A stretch of 42,918 nt of DNA from Hungateiclostridiaceae bacterium UBA1305 (GCA_002307275.1 DBTX01000040.1:1-42918), one strand, 5' to 3'; numbered from the stretch's first letter, positions 16,047-24,224 are shown. Notes: generated by a model from the sequence alone, not told the origin. Translations and numbers: made by a program.

Positions 16047-17975
16047 ATGAGTGAAAATAACGGAATAAACAATCAAGTTTATGATGATAGTCAGATACAG
16101 GTTCTGGAAGGTCTTGAAGCTGTAAGGAAAAGACCCGGCATGTATATAGGGAGCACATCTTTAAGAGGGTTGCACCATCTTGTATATGAAATCGTTGCGA
16201 ACAGTGTAGATGAAGCACTTGCAGGCAGATGTGACGATATTGAGGTTGTTGTAAACAAGGATAATTCGGTAACAGTCACAGATAACGGAAGTGGCATTCC
16301 TGTTGGAATTCACCCTAAAATGGGTATTCCAACAGTTGAAGTCGTTCATACAATTTTGCATGCCGGTGGAAAATTCGGAGGCGGTGCGTATACGGTATCC
16401 GGAGGACTGCATGGTGTTGGAGCTTCTGTTGTAAATGCACTGTCAGAGCATATGGAAGTCGAAGTCAGACGCGAAGGAAAGGTCTTCCGGCAAATATATG
16501 AGAAAGGAAAAGCAATAACGGGTCTTGATATCATCGGAGAATCTGATAGTACCGGTACAAGGACGACCTTTAAGCCAGATTCTGAGATATTTGAGGATGT
16601 TGTTTTTGATTTTGACATGATGATAGGAAGATATAGGGAAATGGCTTTCCTTAATAAAGGAATACGTATCAGGCTATATGATGACAGAGGTGAAGAGAGA
16701 GTTGAAAAAAATCTTCACTATGAGGGCGGAATTGTTTCCTTTGTACAATATATAAATAAGGACAAGGAAGTTCTGCACGATATGCCAATTTATATTGAGG
16801 GTTTTAAGGATTCTTCAACTTGCGAGATTGCCATGCAATATAATGACAGATATGTAGAGAATATTTTCAGTTATGCCAATAATATTGCTACGACTGAAGG
16901 CGGGACACATCTTACTGGTTTTAAAGCTGCAATAACCAAGGTAGTAAATGATTATGGAAAAAAATATAACATGATAAAGGAAAATGATAAGAACCTGATG
17001 GGAGAAGATGTCAGAGAGGGGCTTACAGCAATCGTTAGTGTAAAACTGCTTGAACCTCAATTTGAAGGACAGACCAAGACAAAACTTGGTAACAGTGAAG
17101 TAAGAAGTCTTGTTGAAAATGTTGTGTCAGAAAAGCTTACTAATTATATGGAAGAAAATCCTGGTATGGCTAGACTCATTATGGATAAATGTCTAACTGC
17201 TTCAAGAGCAAGAGAAGCTGCGAAGAAGGCCAGGGAACTGACCAGAAGGAAATCTGTATTAGAATACTCAACTTTACCCGGTAAACTAGCGGACTGTTCA
17301 GAGAGAGATCCTTCCGTATGTGAGATTTATATCGTCGAAGGAGATTCGGCAGGAGGTTCGGCAAAACAGGGCAGAGACAGGAAGTTTCAGGCTATATTGC
17401 CTCTATGGGGTAAAATGTTGAATGTTGAAAAGTCGAGGCTGGACAAGGTATATGAGAACGAAAAACTGATGCCGGTCATTACAGCCTTAGGTGCTGGGAT
17501 AGGACAGGACTTCGATTTGAGCAGATTACGATATGATAAAGTCATTATTATGGCAGATGCGGATGTCGACGGAGCCCATATAAGAACTTTACTTCTCACA
17601 TTCTTTTACAGGTATATGAAACCACTGGTAGAAAGCGGTCATGTATATATCGCACAACCTCCTCTGTTTAAAGTATATAAAGGGAAGGAAGAATACTACG
17701 CATACTCTGAAAAGGAAGTTGATAAAATTCAAAAGGAAAGAAACTGGAAGAAAGAAGATTGTGATATGCAGAGATATAAGGGCCTTGGAGAAATGAGCGC
17801 AGAACAGTTATGGGAAACAACGATGAATCCTGATTCCAGAACGATGCTTAAAGTAGAACAAGGGGATGCGGTAGCAGCGGACGAAGTATTCACGATATTG
17901 ATGGGAGATAAGGTTGAACCAAGAAAAGAATTTATACAAATTAATGCCAAATATGTAACGAATCTGGATGTATAA
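16047..17975 (+). CDS. gyrB: DNA gyrase subunit B
   Basis: The ATPase and TOPRIM subunit of gyrase. The 642-aa protein has the GHKL ATPase motifs NSVDEALAG, DNGSGIPV and GGLHGVGASVVNALS, and the TOPRIM motifs EGDSAGGSAKQGRDR and MADADVDGAHIRTLL. The C-terminal block QRYKGLGEMSAEQLWETTM is diagnostic. Oddity: PLWGKMLNVEK has Trp454 (codon TGG, 17406-17408) where E. coli has Lys447 and most Gram-positives have Arg. An AGGAGGG site precedes the start. A terminator follows, and gyrA is not downstream. Confidence 0.97.
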   Translation: MSENNGINNQVYDDSQIQVLEGLEAVRKRPGMYIGSTSLRGLHHLVYEIVANSVDEALAGRCDDIEVVVNKDNSVTVTDNGSGIPVGIHPKMGIPTVEVVHTILHAGGKFGGGAYTVSGGLHGVGASVVNALSEHMEVEVRREGKVFRQIYEKGKAITGLDIIGESDSTGTRTTFKPDSEIFEDVVFDFDMMIGRYREMAFLNKGIRIRLYDDRGEERVEKNLHYEGGIVSFVQYINKDKEVLHDMPIYIEGFKDSSTCEIAMQYNDRYVENIFSYANNIATTEGGTHLTGFKAAITKVVNDYGKKYNMIKENDKNLMGEDVREGLTAIVSVKLLEPQFEGQTKTKLGNSEVRSLVENVVSEKLTNYMEENPGMARLIMDKCLTASRAREAAKKARELTRRKSVLEYSTLPGKLADCSERDPSVCEIYIVEGDSAGGSAKQGRDRKFQAILPLWGKMLNVEKSRLDKVYENEKLMPVITALGAGIGQDFDLSRLRYDKVIIMADADVDGAHIRTLLLTFFYRYMKPLVESGHVYIAQPPLFKVYKGKEEYYAYSEKEVDKIQKERNWKKEDCDMQRYKGLGEMSAEQLWETTMNPDSRTMLKVEQGDAVAADEVFTILMGDKVEPRKEFIQINAKYVTNLDV

Positions 17976-17983
17976 TTTTAAAC

Positions 17984-18018
17984 AAAAAATAAGTCACAAA
18001 TAGTGGCTTATTTTTTTG
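17984..18018 (+). terminator. Bidirectional terminator of gyrB and the UPF0016 gene
   Basis: AATAAGTCAC (17988-17997) pairs with GTGGCTTATT (18003-18012, one G-U pair) around a 5-nt loop. A T-run follows on plus, and the A-run at 17984-17989 gives a U-tract for the convergent minus-strand gene. Confidence 0.85.
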
Positions 18019-18048
18019 CTTAAAAATTGTTTTATATTTGACCAGGTA

Positions 18049-18318
18049 TTATAATTTCCCAAAAATAAGCAATATACCTACAATGAGAAAAGCTATGCCT
18101 GAACCTATCTGAATATATAGTTGAGGTATAAATTTATTGATGACTGAGCCCAATGCCACACCAAGCAGAGAAGAAAGAATCAAGGCCAGGGATGCTCCAA
18201 TGAAAACAATCCAAATTGAATCTGCTTTAGAAGCCAGAAGCATGGTAGAAAGTTGTGTCTTATCCCCAAGTTCAGCTATAAAAACTAAAAAGAAGACTGT
18301 AAATAGAGTTTTCCACAT
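18049..18318 (-). CDS. Half-size UPF0016/GDT1-family transporter
   Basis: An 89-aa membrane protein with three hydrophobic segments (about residues 2-20, 37-60 and 68-88) and the family motif ELGDKTQ (residues 16-22). UPF0016 (GDT1/TMEM165/MneA) proteins export Mn2+ or Ca2+ and normally contain two copies of this motif in about 190-220 aa. This one has a single copy, so it should act as a homodimer or with an unseen partner; half-size members are known in other bacteria. It converges on gyrB, sharing a terminator. The upstream region has TATAAT-like runs and a parS site. Confidence 0.85.
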   Translation of the reverse strand: MWKTLFTVFFLVFIAELGDKTQLSTMLLASKADSIWIVFIGASLALILSSLLGVALGSVINKFIPQLYIQIGSGIAFLIVGILLIFGKL

Positions 18319-18386
18319 AATCTACACCCGCAATAATATTATAAAGTGAATGTTATATTATATTCGGCAGGAACAATGATATGACA

Positions 18387-18402
18387 TGTTTCACGTGGAA
18401 CA
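18387..18402. promoter_or_regulatory. parS: parS-like ParB binding site
   Basis: TGTTTCACGTGGAACA: 15 of 16 positions match the parS palindrome TGTTTCACGTGAAACA, and the right half equals the alternative GTGGAACA half-site. It lies 2 kb upstream of parB and about 6 kb right of oriC. Confidence 0.85.
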
Positions 18403-18618
18403 ATACGTCATAGCCCTTTATTTAAAGGCATTACAGGCCTCTGAATAATATAGAAACAACGTTTAAATGGCTATTTCATTGGAATATATCTTCATATTTA
18501 ACTCACTTATAGAATTACAAACGTCGATTGGTCTTATACTCATAACCTATGATTTTAATTATTTCAAGTTTCGTGAATACTGGGGATATTCATAAAAAGA
18601 TCTCTTTTAGATTATATT

Positions 18619-18838
18619 TATAACGCATCGATTCAAAAGAAAATTTTTCGATTGTAGAAAAAATTTCTTACTGTTGTTGTGATTCAACAGGGCTGGTCGC
18701 AAGCTAAGCTTGCTGCTCGCCCAGGAATCCGGGGAGGGAGATATGCTCGCTGTCTGATAACCAGATCGGTACCCGCAACTTAAGTTTTTACAAAGCAAGA
18801 GAGCCATTGAGAAGGGGGACATCTTTTGCTTCGCTATA
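18619..18838 (-). ncRNA. Candidate structured RNA, copy A
   Basis: A 220-nt element on the minus strand matching the element at 41763-41913. Both copies share the blocks AAAAGATGTCCC, GCGGGTAC, ATCTCC, GTAAGAAA and CTACAATCG, with length variation confined to two internal hairpin positions. Here one of these is GGGC...GCAAGC-TTA-GCTTGC...GCCC. The ends pair as TATAGCG/CGTTATA (7 bp, one G-U). TGTTG pairs with CAACA around an 8-nt loop; in copy B this is CGTTG/CAGCG, a U-A to C-G compensatory change. An A+U-rich 12-bp stem with one mismatch carries the invariant 9-nt loop CTACAATCG. An 81-codon ORF across it is accidental. I cannot name the family; raiA RNA or another clostridial class should be tested. 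Confidence 0.7.
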
Positions 18839-19017
18839 TTCAAGGAAACCAACTTTCCTCAAATGATCAATATCACATTTCAATTTGCGATATTTAGCCG
18901 GCGTAACTCCATAGTGTGATTTAAATGTACGTGATCATGCTTCTTGAGAACAATAACCGAATAAAATCGCAATATACAATATACGTTGATTTATTTTCTC
19001 CAATAGGATTGACGATT
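18788..19017 (-). pseudogene. Remnant of an AraC-family transcriptional regulator
   Basis: The minus strand reads LEKINQRILYIAILFGYCSQEA, then TGA (18937-18935), then SRTFKSHYGVTPAKYRK, in one frame. This is the second helix-turn-helix of AraC-family regulators (typically ...RILDIALLFGYDSQEAFTRTFKKHYGVTP.YRK), with a stop where Phe is expected. The rest of the gene, including the first HTH and any effector domain, is missing. The frame then runs 50 nt into the structured RNA element before stopping at 18790-18788. The coding content is clearly decayed; the 5' limit is uncertain. Confidence 0.75.
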
Positions 19018-19035
19018 CTGCTAATCCTATTTTTT
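19002..19035 (+). terminator. Terminator-like hairpin upstream of soj
   Basis: AATAGGATT (19002-19010) pairs with AATCCTATT (19023-19031) around 12 nt, followed on plus by TTTTTTG. No plus-strand gene lies upstream, so it may insulate soj or be left over from decayed DNA. The rest of 19036-19455 is A+T-rich and shows no gene. Confidence 0.45.
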
Positions 19036-19455
19036 GTACTCCTACACTTAGAGACTAAAAAAGTATTGAAATATTCTTTGAAAGTGAAATGCCGAAAAGT
19101 AAGCTTTGGAGGGAATATTAATGATGCTTATTTCTGATTGAAGATTTTCTTTTATGTGGTTTATTGATTTTTGTATTATTTCGATAATAATCCATTTGCC
19201 AAATTTTCATTCTTATAAGTCCATTATATATCGAAACTAGCAATATCATATATGAAGAATTACATATTTTAAAGAAAATTTTGTTTTTCGGACAGTCTGG
19301 ACGCAGACCTGCAATGCGCGCCGCTACAGAATACCTGCAATGGTTTTAAAAAACCTTACTGCGCATACTCAAACCAAGATACAGTAAGTATTTCATTTTA
19401 ACTATGAATAGTAGCGCTTCAATAGCTAATTCATATAAAGTGTTTCAAATATAAA

Positions 19456-19485
19456 TTGTTACATTTTACGACTTTATGTTATAAT
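19456..19485 (+). promoter_or_regulatory. Candidate promoter of soj-parB
   Basis: TTGTTA (19456-19461) and a perfect TATAAT (19480-19485) with an 18-bp spacer, about 195 bp before the soj start. Between them and soj lies a 10-bp palindrome TCTGATCAGA (19622-19631). Confidence 0.45.
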
Positions 19486-19680
19486 TAGGACATGCTTTAT
19501 GGAATACAGATAAAAGTTATACTTTAAATGAAAACAAGTTTTATTTATACTTAAAAGTATTGGTTATGAAGTCTTTATAATATGATAAGTTTAAATTTCT
19601 ATTACTGTAGAGACAACATGATCTGATCAGAGACATTATAAAGGGAGTCAAATTTATTTACAATAGGAGGAGTGAAGCGA

Positions 19681-20457
19681 TTGGCCAAGGTTATTGCTAT
19701 TGCTAACCAAAAGGGCGGAGTAGGTAAAACGACAACTGCCGTAAACCTAAGTTCCTGCCTTGCAGTCAAGGGGAAAAAGGTAGTCATAATTGATGTCGAC
19801 CCGCAGGGAAACACAACCAGCGGTCTCGGAATCGATAAGAAAACGATAGAGAAGTCCATCTATGAAGTGCTTATCAATGATGAAGACATTGAGAATGCCT
19901 TGATGAAAACAGCAATCGATAACCTTTTAATTTGCCCCTCAAATATACAGCTTGTTGGAGCAGAAGTAGAACTGGTCTCTGTTATCTCAAGAGAAACCAG
20001 AATGAAAGTGGCTATTGATGCAATAAAGAGCAAGTATGACTACATATTGATAGATTGCCCTCCTTCACTCGGGCTAATTACGCTGAACGCACTGACGGCT
20101 TCGGATACCATTCTGGTTCCAATACAGTGCGAATATTATGCACTTGAAGGTCTCAGCCAGTTGATGAATACGGTAAAGCTGGTGCAGAGGCATCTAAACC
20201 CGAAGCTGGATGTGGAGGGTGTCGTGCTTACAATGTTTGACGCTCGAACAAATTTATCAATGCAGGTGGTAGAGGATGTCAAGAAATATTTTAGAAACAA
20301 GGTTTACCGTACTGTGATTCCAAGAAATGTCCGACTCAGCGAGGCGCCAAGCTTCGGACTACCGATCATTCTTTATGATCCGAAGTCCAAAGGTGCGGAG
20401 TGCTATCTTGAACTGGCACAGGAAGTCATAGATTACTCTGGGAAGGACAACAGATAA
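19681..20457 (+). CDS. soj: Chromosome partitioning ATPase ParA/Soj
   Basis: A 258-aa deviant Walker ATPase that works with ParB-parS in origin segregation and, as Soj in B. subtilis, modulates DnaA. It has the deviant Walker A KGGVGKTTTAVNL, DVDPQGNTTSGLG and the IDCPPSLGLITLNAL block. The TTG at 19681 is preferred: AGGAGG (19665-19670) is 10 nt upstream, whereas the GTG at 19672 would be only 1 nt away. parB starts 1 nt after the stop, so the pair is translationally coupled. Confidence 0.95.
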   Translation: MAKVIAIANQKGGVGKTTTAVNLSSCLAVKGKKVVIIDVDPQGNTTSGLGIDKKTIEKSIYEVLINDEDIENALMKTAIDNLLICPSNIQLVGAEVELVSVISRETRMKVAIDAIKSKYDYILIDCPPSLGLITLNALTASDTILVPIQCEYYALEGLSQLMNTVKLVQRHLNPKLDVEGVVLTMFDARTNLSMQVVEDVKKYFRNKVYRTVIPRNVRLSEAPSFGLPIILYDPKSKGAECYLELAQEVIDYSGKDNR

Positions 20458-20458
20458 C

Positions 20459-21319
20459 ATGAAAAAGGGACTTGGAAAAGGACTCAGTGCCTTGATAGCA
20501 TCTGCAGAGACCGAGGATTCAGGAGTTAGAGAATTAAGAATAAATGAAATAGAACCGAACAGCGGTCAGCCAAGGAAGCATTTTAATGACGAGAAGCTGG
20601 CGCAGCTGGCGGAATCCATTAAGCAACACGGTGTAGTTCAACCTTTAATCGTGCAGAAAGATGGAAATACATATAAAATAGTAGCTGGTGAAAGGCGCTG
20701 GAGAGCTTCAAGGCTGGCGGGGCTTCAGAATGTGCCTGTAATTATCCGGGAACTGTCAAATAAGCAAGTTATGGAAATTGCACTGATTGAAAACCTGCAA
20801 AGGGAAGATTTGAATCCGATAGAAGAAGCCGAAGCATATGAGAGACTGATGGAAGAGTTCGGGATGACACAGGAGGAAATTTCAGCAACTGTCGGTAAAA
20901 GCCGTCCGGCTATTGCAAATTCAGTGAGATTGCTATCATTGCAGGATAAAATAAAGAATATGGTAATCAGTGGGGAGATCAGCAGCGGACATGCGCGTAC
21001 GATACTTTCATTGGAAGACAGGGAGATTCAGTTAAAAGCAGTAGAAGAGGTAGTTAAAAAAGAGTTGAATGTCAGAGAGACAGAATTACTTGTAAAAAGG
21101 CTTACCACAAAAAAGGCTGGCAAAAAGAGCAAAGCAGCTGACATTGAATACCTCGCGCTGGAAGAAAGATTCAGAGAAATATTTGGCACCAAGGTCAAAA
21201 TAATCAATAATAAGAAAACCGGGAAAATTCTTATTGAATACTATTCTATCGATGAACTTGATAGAATAATCAATATAGTGGAAAATATGGGAAAAAATAA
21301 TCACCTTCTAAATGGCTGA
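20459..21319 (+). CDS. parB: Chromosome partitioning protein ParB
   Basis: A 286-aa ParB that loads and slides at parS using CTP. The family start MKKGLGKGLSALIASAE is present. It is followed by NSGQPRKHF, AGERRWRA and ENLQREDLNPIEEA, then the HTH TQEEISATVGKSRPAIANSVR and a C-terminal dimerisation segment. Two parS sites flank soj-parB (18387 and 21422). It is a paralogue of the Noc-like gene at 3122-3958. Confidence 0.96.
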   Translation: MKKGLGKGLSALIASAETEDSGVRELRINEIEPNSGQPRKHFNDEKLAQLAESIKQHGVVQPLIVQKDGNTYKIVAGERRWRASRLAGLQNVPVIIRELSNKQVMEIALIENLQREDLNPIEEAEAYERLMEEFGMTQEEISATVGKSRPAIANSVRLLSLQDKIKNMVISGEISSGHARTILSLEDREIQLKAVEEVVKKELNVRETELLVKRLTTKKAGKKSKAADIEYLALEERFREIFGTKVKIINNKKTGKILIEYYSIDELDRIINIVENMGKNNHLLNG

Positions 21320-21421
21320 TACAGGCTTTATTTATGGTATGGCAATATGATATCACTATAAAAGAATAAATTCTGTAAAAAGTCAAAATAGAGCATTACA
21401 GCAGGTGTGCCCATTTTTTTA

Positions 21422-21437
21422 TGTTTCACGTGAAACA
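21422..21437. promoter_or_regulatory. parS: parS site (perfect palindrome)
   Basis: TGTTTCACGTGAAACA, an exact match to the Firmicute parS consensus and fully palindromic, 103 bp after the parB stop and 39 bp before the DUF4446 gene. Confidence 0.95.
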
Positions 21438-21475
21438 CGATACACAAAAGTGTATTTTATGAAGGAGAAATTTTT

Positions 21476-21994
21476 ATGAAAGAGTTTTTTGGGATTTCGC
21501 TGGAGTGGATTATTTTAATAGGAGTAAATTTCTTTCTAATAGTATTATTGTTTTTAATGAATTTGGCAAACAGGTCGGAAATAAAAAAGTTGAAGATCAA
21601 ATATAACAAGTTCATGAATGGGTTAAGCGGTGCAAGCATGGAAAACGTTTTGGAAGATTGTATTGAAAGGGTTAATGGAGTTGTGGGAAAAAGCAAGGAG
21701 ATCGAATATCAACTCAATTCTGTTGAAAGAAATATGTATTACTGTATTCAAAAGGTTGGGGTTATTAGATATAATGCATTTGATAATGTCGGCAGTGATT
21801 TGAGCTTTTCCATAGCGATGCTTAACAACAATGAAGATGGACTAGTGATTAGCAGCCTTTATTCAAGAGACAGCTCATCTACCTATGCCAAACCGATTAC
21901 AGGCGGTAAATCCAGATATGCTTTATCAGCAGAAGAATTGCAGGCGATTGATACTGCAAGGAAAACGCATGTTTCCAGCAAATATACCGAGTGA
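21476..21994 (+). CDS. DUF4446 family membrane-anchored protein
   Basis: A 172-aa protein with one N-terminal membrane helix (about residues 11-29), a short helical linker and a soluble domain containing the DUF4446 pattern KVGVIRYNAFDNVGSDLSFS and LNNNEDGLVISSLYSRD. The function is unknown, but the family is commonly found directly downstream of parB in Clostridia, as here. An AAGGAGAAA site precedes the ATG. The Tyr/Ser-rich C-terminus suggests no further domain. Confidence 0.85.
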   Translation: MKEFFGISLEWIILIGVNFFLIVLLFLMNLANRSEIKKLKIKYNKFMNGLSGASMENVLEDCIERVNGVVGKSKEIEYQLNSVERNMYYCIQKVGVIRYNAFDNVGSDLSFSIAMLNNNEDGLVISSLYSRDSSSTYAKPITGGKSRYALSAEELQAIDTARKTHVSSKYTE

Positions 21995-22040
21995 AAATTT
22001 TTATGTGAACTACAATTAAATTATCTTTAGGGGTATGATT

Positions 22041-22769
22041 ATGAACGATAACAAGAAATCAAAAATATGGGTCTACGCTGTAATACTATTCACAAGTGCT
22101 TTTATTGTGCTGCTTATATCTGCATACAGCCAGATAAAACTTAACAGAAACCTGACAGACTATAAAAGCCAGGTATATAGTAAGGAAAATGAAAATAAAA
22201 AGGTGCAGCAGAATTTCTCAAGTGCACAGGAAATGAATGCAAAATTGAACGGAGAGATAAAAAAGCTTCAGGATGAAAATAATGCACTTAGGGAAAGTAA
22301 AGTTAGTCTGGAAACGGAAAAAGCAAGCGCTGAAGAAAAAGCGAAAACTGAGAAGGAAGCAGTTGATAGTCTGGCCAATGTAATAAATATATATCTGGAC
22401 GGTAATGTCGTTGAAAGTGCAGGAATGATTGAAAGTATCAATGCTGCCAATCTCGATGGAAAAGTCTTGGAAACGTTTAATTCATTTTCCATGAAAGTAA
22501 AGGCGGCAGCTGGAAAGATTCTCTTTGACGAGGGTTTCGGACTTTATAACAGGGCGAAGTACAGTGAAGCAGTACCAAAGCTACTTCTATCTTCCCAGTA
22601 TGCAGAAACTGAAGAATTTTCAGATAAATGCCTCTACTATCTGGCTTATTCCGAATTGCATCTTGATAATCGGGTATCTGCACTGGAACATATGAATAAA
22701 TTAATTAGCAATTATCCAGAAAGCAAATATTTCAAGAGTGCAAAACGTTTTGTAGAGAAATATAAATAA
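22041..22769 (+). CDS. Membrane-anchored coiled-coil protein with C-terminal TPR-like repeats
   Basis: A 242-aa protein with one N-terminal transmembrane helix (about residues 8-28), a coiled coil of roughly 75 residues rich in Glu/Lys/Asn/Ala, and a C-terminal part resembling tetratricopeptide repeats of the YbgF/CpoB kind (LYNRAKYSEAVPKLLLSSQYA; CLYYLAYSELHLDNRVSALEHMNKLI). The topology suggests an extracytoplasmic or envelope scaffold. ATG 22041 is preferred to 22035 because AGGGG ends 7 nt upstream of it. It stands between DUF4446 and serS. No specific function is recognised. Confidence 0.75.
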   Translation: MNDNKKSKIWVYAVILFTSAFIVLLISAYSQIKLNRNLTDYKSQVYSKENENKKVQQNFSSAQEMNAKLNGEIKKLQDENNALRESKVSLETEKASAEEKAKTEKEAVDSLANVINIYLDGNVVESAGMIESINAANLDGKVLETFNSFSMKVKAAAGKILFDEGFGLYNRAKYSEAVPKLLLSSQYAETEEFSDKCLYYLAYSELHLDNRVSALEHMNKLISNYPESKYFKSAKRFVEKYK

Positions 22770-22852
22770 ACGCAACCTTGAAATTGGCAACGCAGTTGTA
22801 TTATAATGGGTTTACTGTAAAAACATTATGCCGCATTTAGGAGAAGATGAAA

Positions 22853-24124
22853 ATGCTTGATATAAAATTACTTCGGAGCAACCCAGAGATTCTAGAAAAA
22901 GCGATACTGAAAAGTAAGGGTAAATTTGATACGGAGGGATTCCTGGCTCTTGATGTTAAGCGGCGTGAGCTGATTTTTAAGACAGAACAGATGAAGAGCA
23001 GGCAAAATACCGATTCCAAGCTTATACCGCAGTATAAGAAGGAAGGCAGGGATACAGGGCCTCTGATGGAAGAAATGAAGACTCTTTCGGACAGCATCAA
23101 GGAGTTTGACCAACAAATCAGGGAAGTCGATGAACAGATCGACGCACTGGTTCTTACCATACCAAATGTTCCTAATGAAAGCGTACCCGTAGGTAACAGT
23201 GACGCTGACAACCAGGAAATAAGAAAATGGGGAACCCCTGTAAGTTTTGGCTTTGAGCCAAAGCCTCACTGGGATATTGGTGAAGCGCTTGGAATTCTTG
23301 ATTTTGAAGCTGGTGCAAGGGTGACAGGAGCGCGTTTTACTTTTTACAAAGGCTTGGGAGCGCGGCTTGAACGTGCGCTGATGAACTTCATGCTTGACCT
23401 TCATACTCAAAAACATGGTTATACTGAGATATTCCCTCCCTTTATGGTTCACAGGAACAGTATGGTCGGTACCGGGCAGCTTCCCAAATTTGAAGAGGAT
23501 GCATTCAAAGTAGCCAATACTGAGTACTTTTTGATACCGACAGCAGAGGTGCCTGTTACTAATATGTACAGGGGGCAGATCCTTGACGTGAAACAGCTTC
23601 CTATCCTACATACCGCCTATTCCGCATGCTTCAGAGCTGAGGCGGGTTCAGCCGGACGTGATACCAGAGGGCTGATCAGACAACACCAGTTCAACAAGGT
23701 TGAGCTTGTTAAATTCACGACACCTGAGACATCCTATGAGGAGCTTGAAAAACTGACTAATGATGCCGAAGAGGTTCTTCAGCTGCTTGGCCTGTCATAC
23801 AGGGTAGTGAGGCTCTGCACCGGCGATCTGGGTTTTTCATCTGCATTGACATACGATCTTGAGGTATGGATGCCCAGCTACAACAGATATGTCGAAATTT
23901 CCTCCTGCAGCAATTTTGAGACCTTTCAGGCTCGAAGGGCCGATATCAAGTTCAGAAGGGGTCCAAAGGAAAAGACTGAATTTTTGCATACGCTCAACGG
24001 TTCAGGTGTCGCACTTGGAAGAACGACAGCATGTATCCTTGAAACTTATCAGCAGGCGGACGGTACAGTCATAATACCGGAAGTGCTGCGCAAATATATG
24101 GGCGGTGTCGAGAAAATAGGATAA
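22853..24124 (+). CDS. serS: Seryl-tRNA synthetase
   Basis: A class II synthetase charging tRNA-Ser. The 423-aa protein begins MLDIKLLRSNPE and has the long N-terminal coiled-coil arm (to about residue 105) that grips the tRNA variable arm. Motif 2 (FRAEAGSAGRDTRGLIRQHQFNKVE) and motif 3 (GSGVALGRTTACILE) complete the active site. The second in-frame ATG (22853) fits the AGGAG site (9 nt) better than 22847 (3 nt). No T-box leader is visible in the 77-bp upstream gap. Two tRNA-Ser genes lie 3.7 kb downstream. Confidence 0.96.
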   Translation: MLDIKLLRSNPEILEKAILKSKGKFDTEGFLALDVKRRELIFKTEQMKSRQNTDSKLIPQYKKEGRDTGPLMEEMKTLSDSIKEFDQQIREVDEQIDALVLTIPNVPNESVPVGNSDADNQEIRKWGTPVSFGFEPKPHWDIGEALGILDFEAGARVTGARFTFYKGLGARLERALMNFMLDLHTQKHGYTEIFPPFMVHRNSMVGTGQLPKFEEDAFKVANTEYFLIPTAEVPVTNMYRGQILDVKQLPILHTAYSACFRAEAGSAGRDTRGLIRQHQFNKVELVKFTTPETSYEELEKLTNDAEEVLQLLGLSYRVVRLCTGDLGFSSALTYDLEVWMPSYNRYVEISSCSNFETFQARRADIKFRRGPKEKTEFLHTLNGSGVALGRTTACILETYQQADGTVIIPEVLRKYMGGVEKIG

Positions 24125-24154
24125 CAGTACCAGACATTAATAATCGAACGTTTT

Positions 24155-24204
24155 AAGGGTAGGGTATGGCAGAGCAATCATGCCACTCTTTACCCTGTTT
24201 ATTT
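24155..24204 (+). terminator. Terminator-like hairpin after serS
   Basis: AGGGTA (24156-24161) and TACCCT (24191-24196) extend through G-C/G-U pairs to TGGCA/TGCCA (24167-24171 and 24181-24185) with two mismatches, then GTTTATTTTA. It separates serS from the next gene. No promoter is obvious between it and 24225. Confidence 0.6.
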
Positions 24205-24224
24205 TATAGGGGGCGTTCTCTAAA

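Noticed and set aside
18607..18852. An 81-codon minus-strand ORF
   Set aside because: It lies across structured RNA copy A, in a different frame from the AraC remnant, and copy B has no matching ORF.
18925..19137. A 70-codon plus-strand ORF with a hydrophobic stretch
   Set aside because: It is antisense to the AraC remnant and crosses a terminator hairpin; no ribosome site.
22770..22852. A T-box leader for serS
   Set aside because: The gap is only about 80 bp with no T-box sequence or specifier/antiterminator structure.
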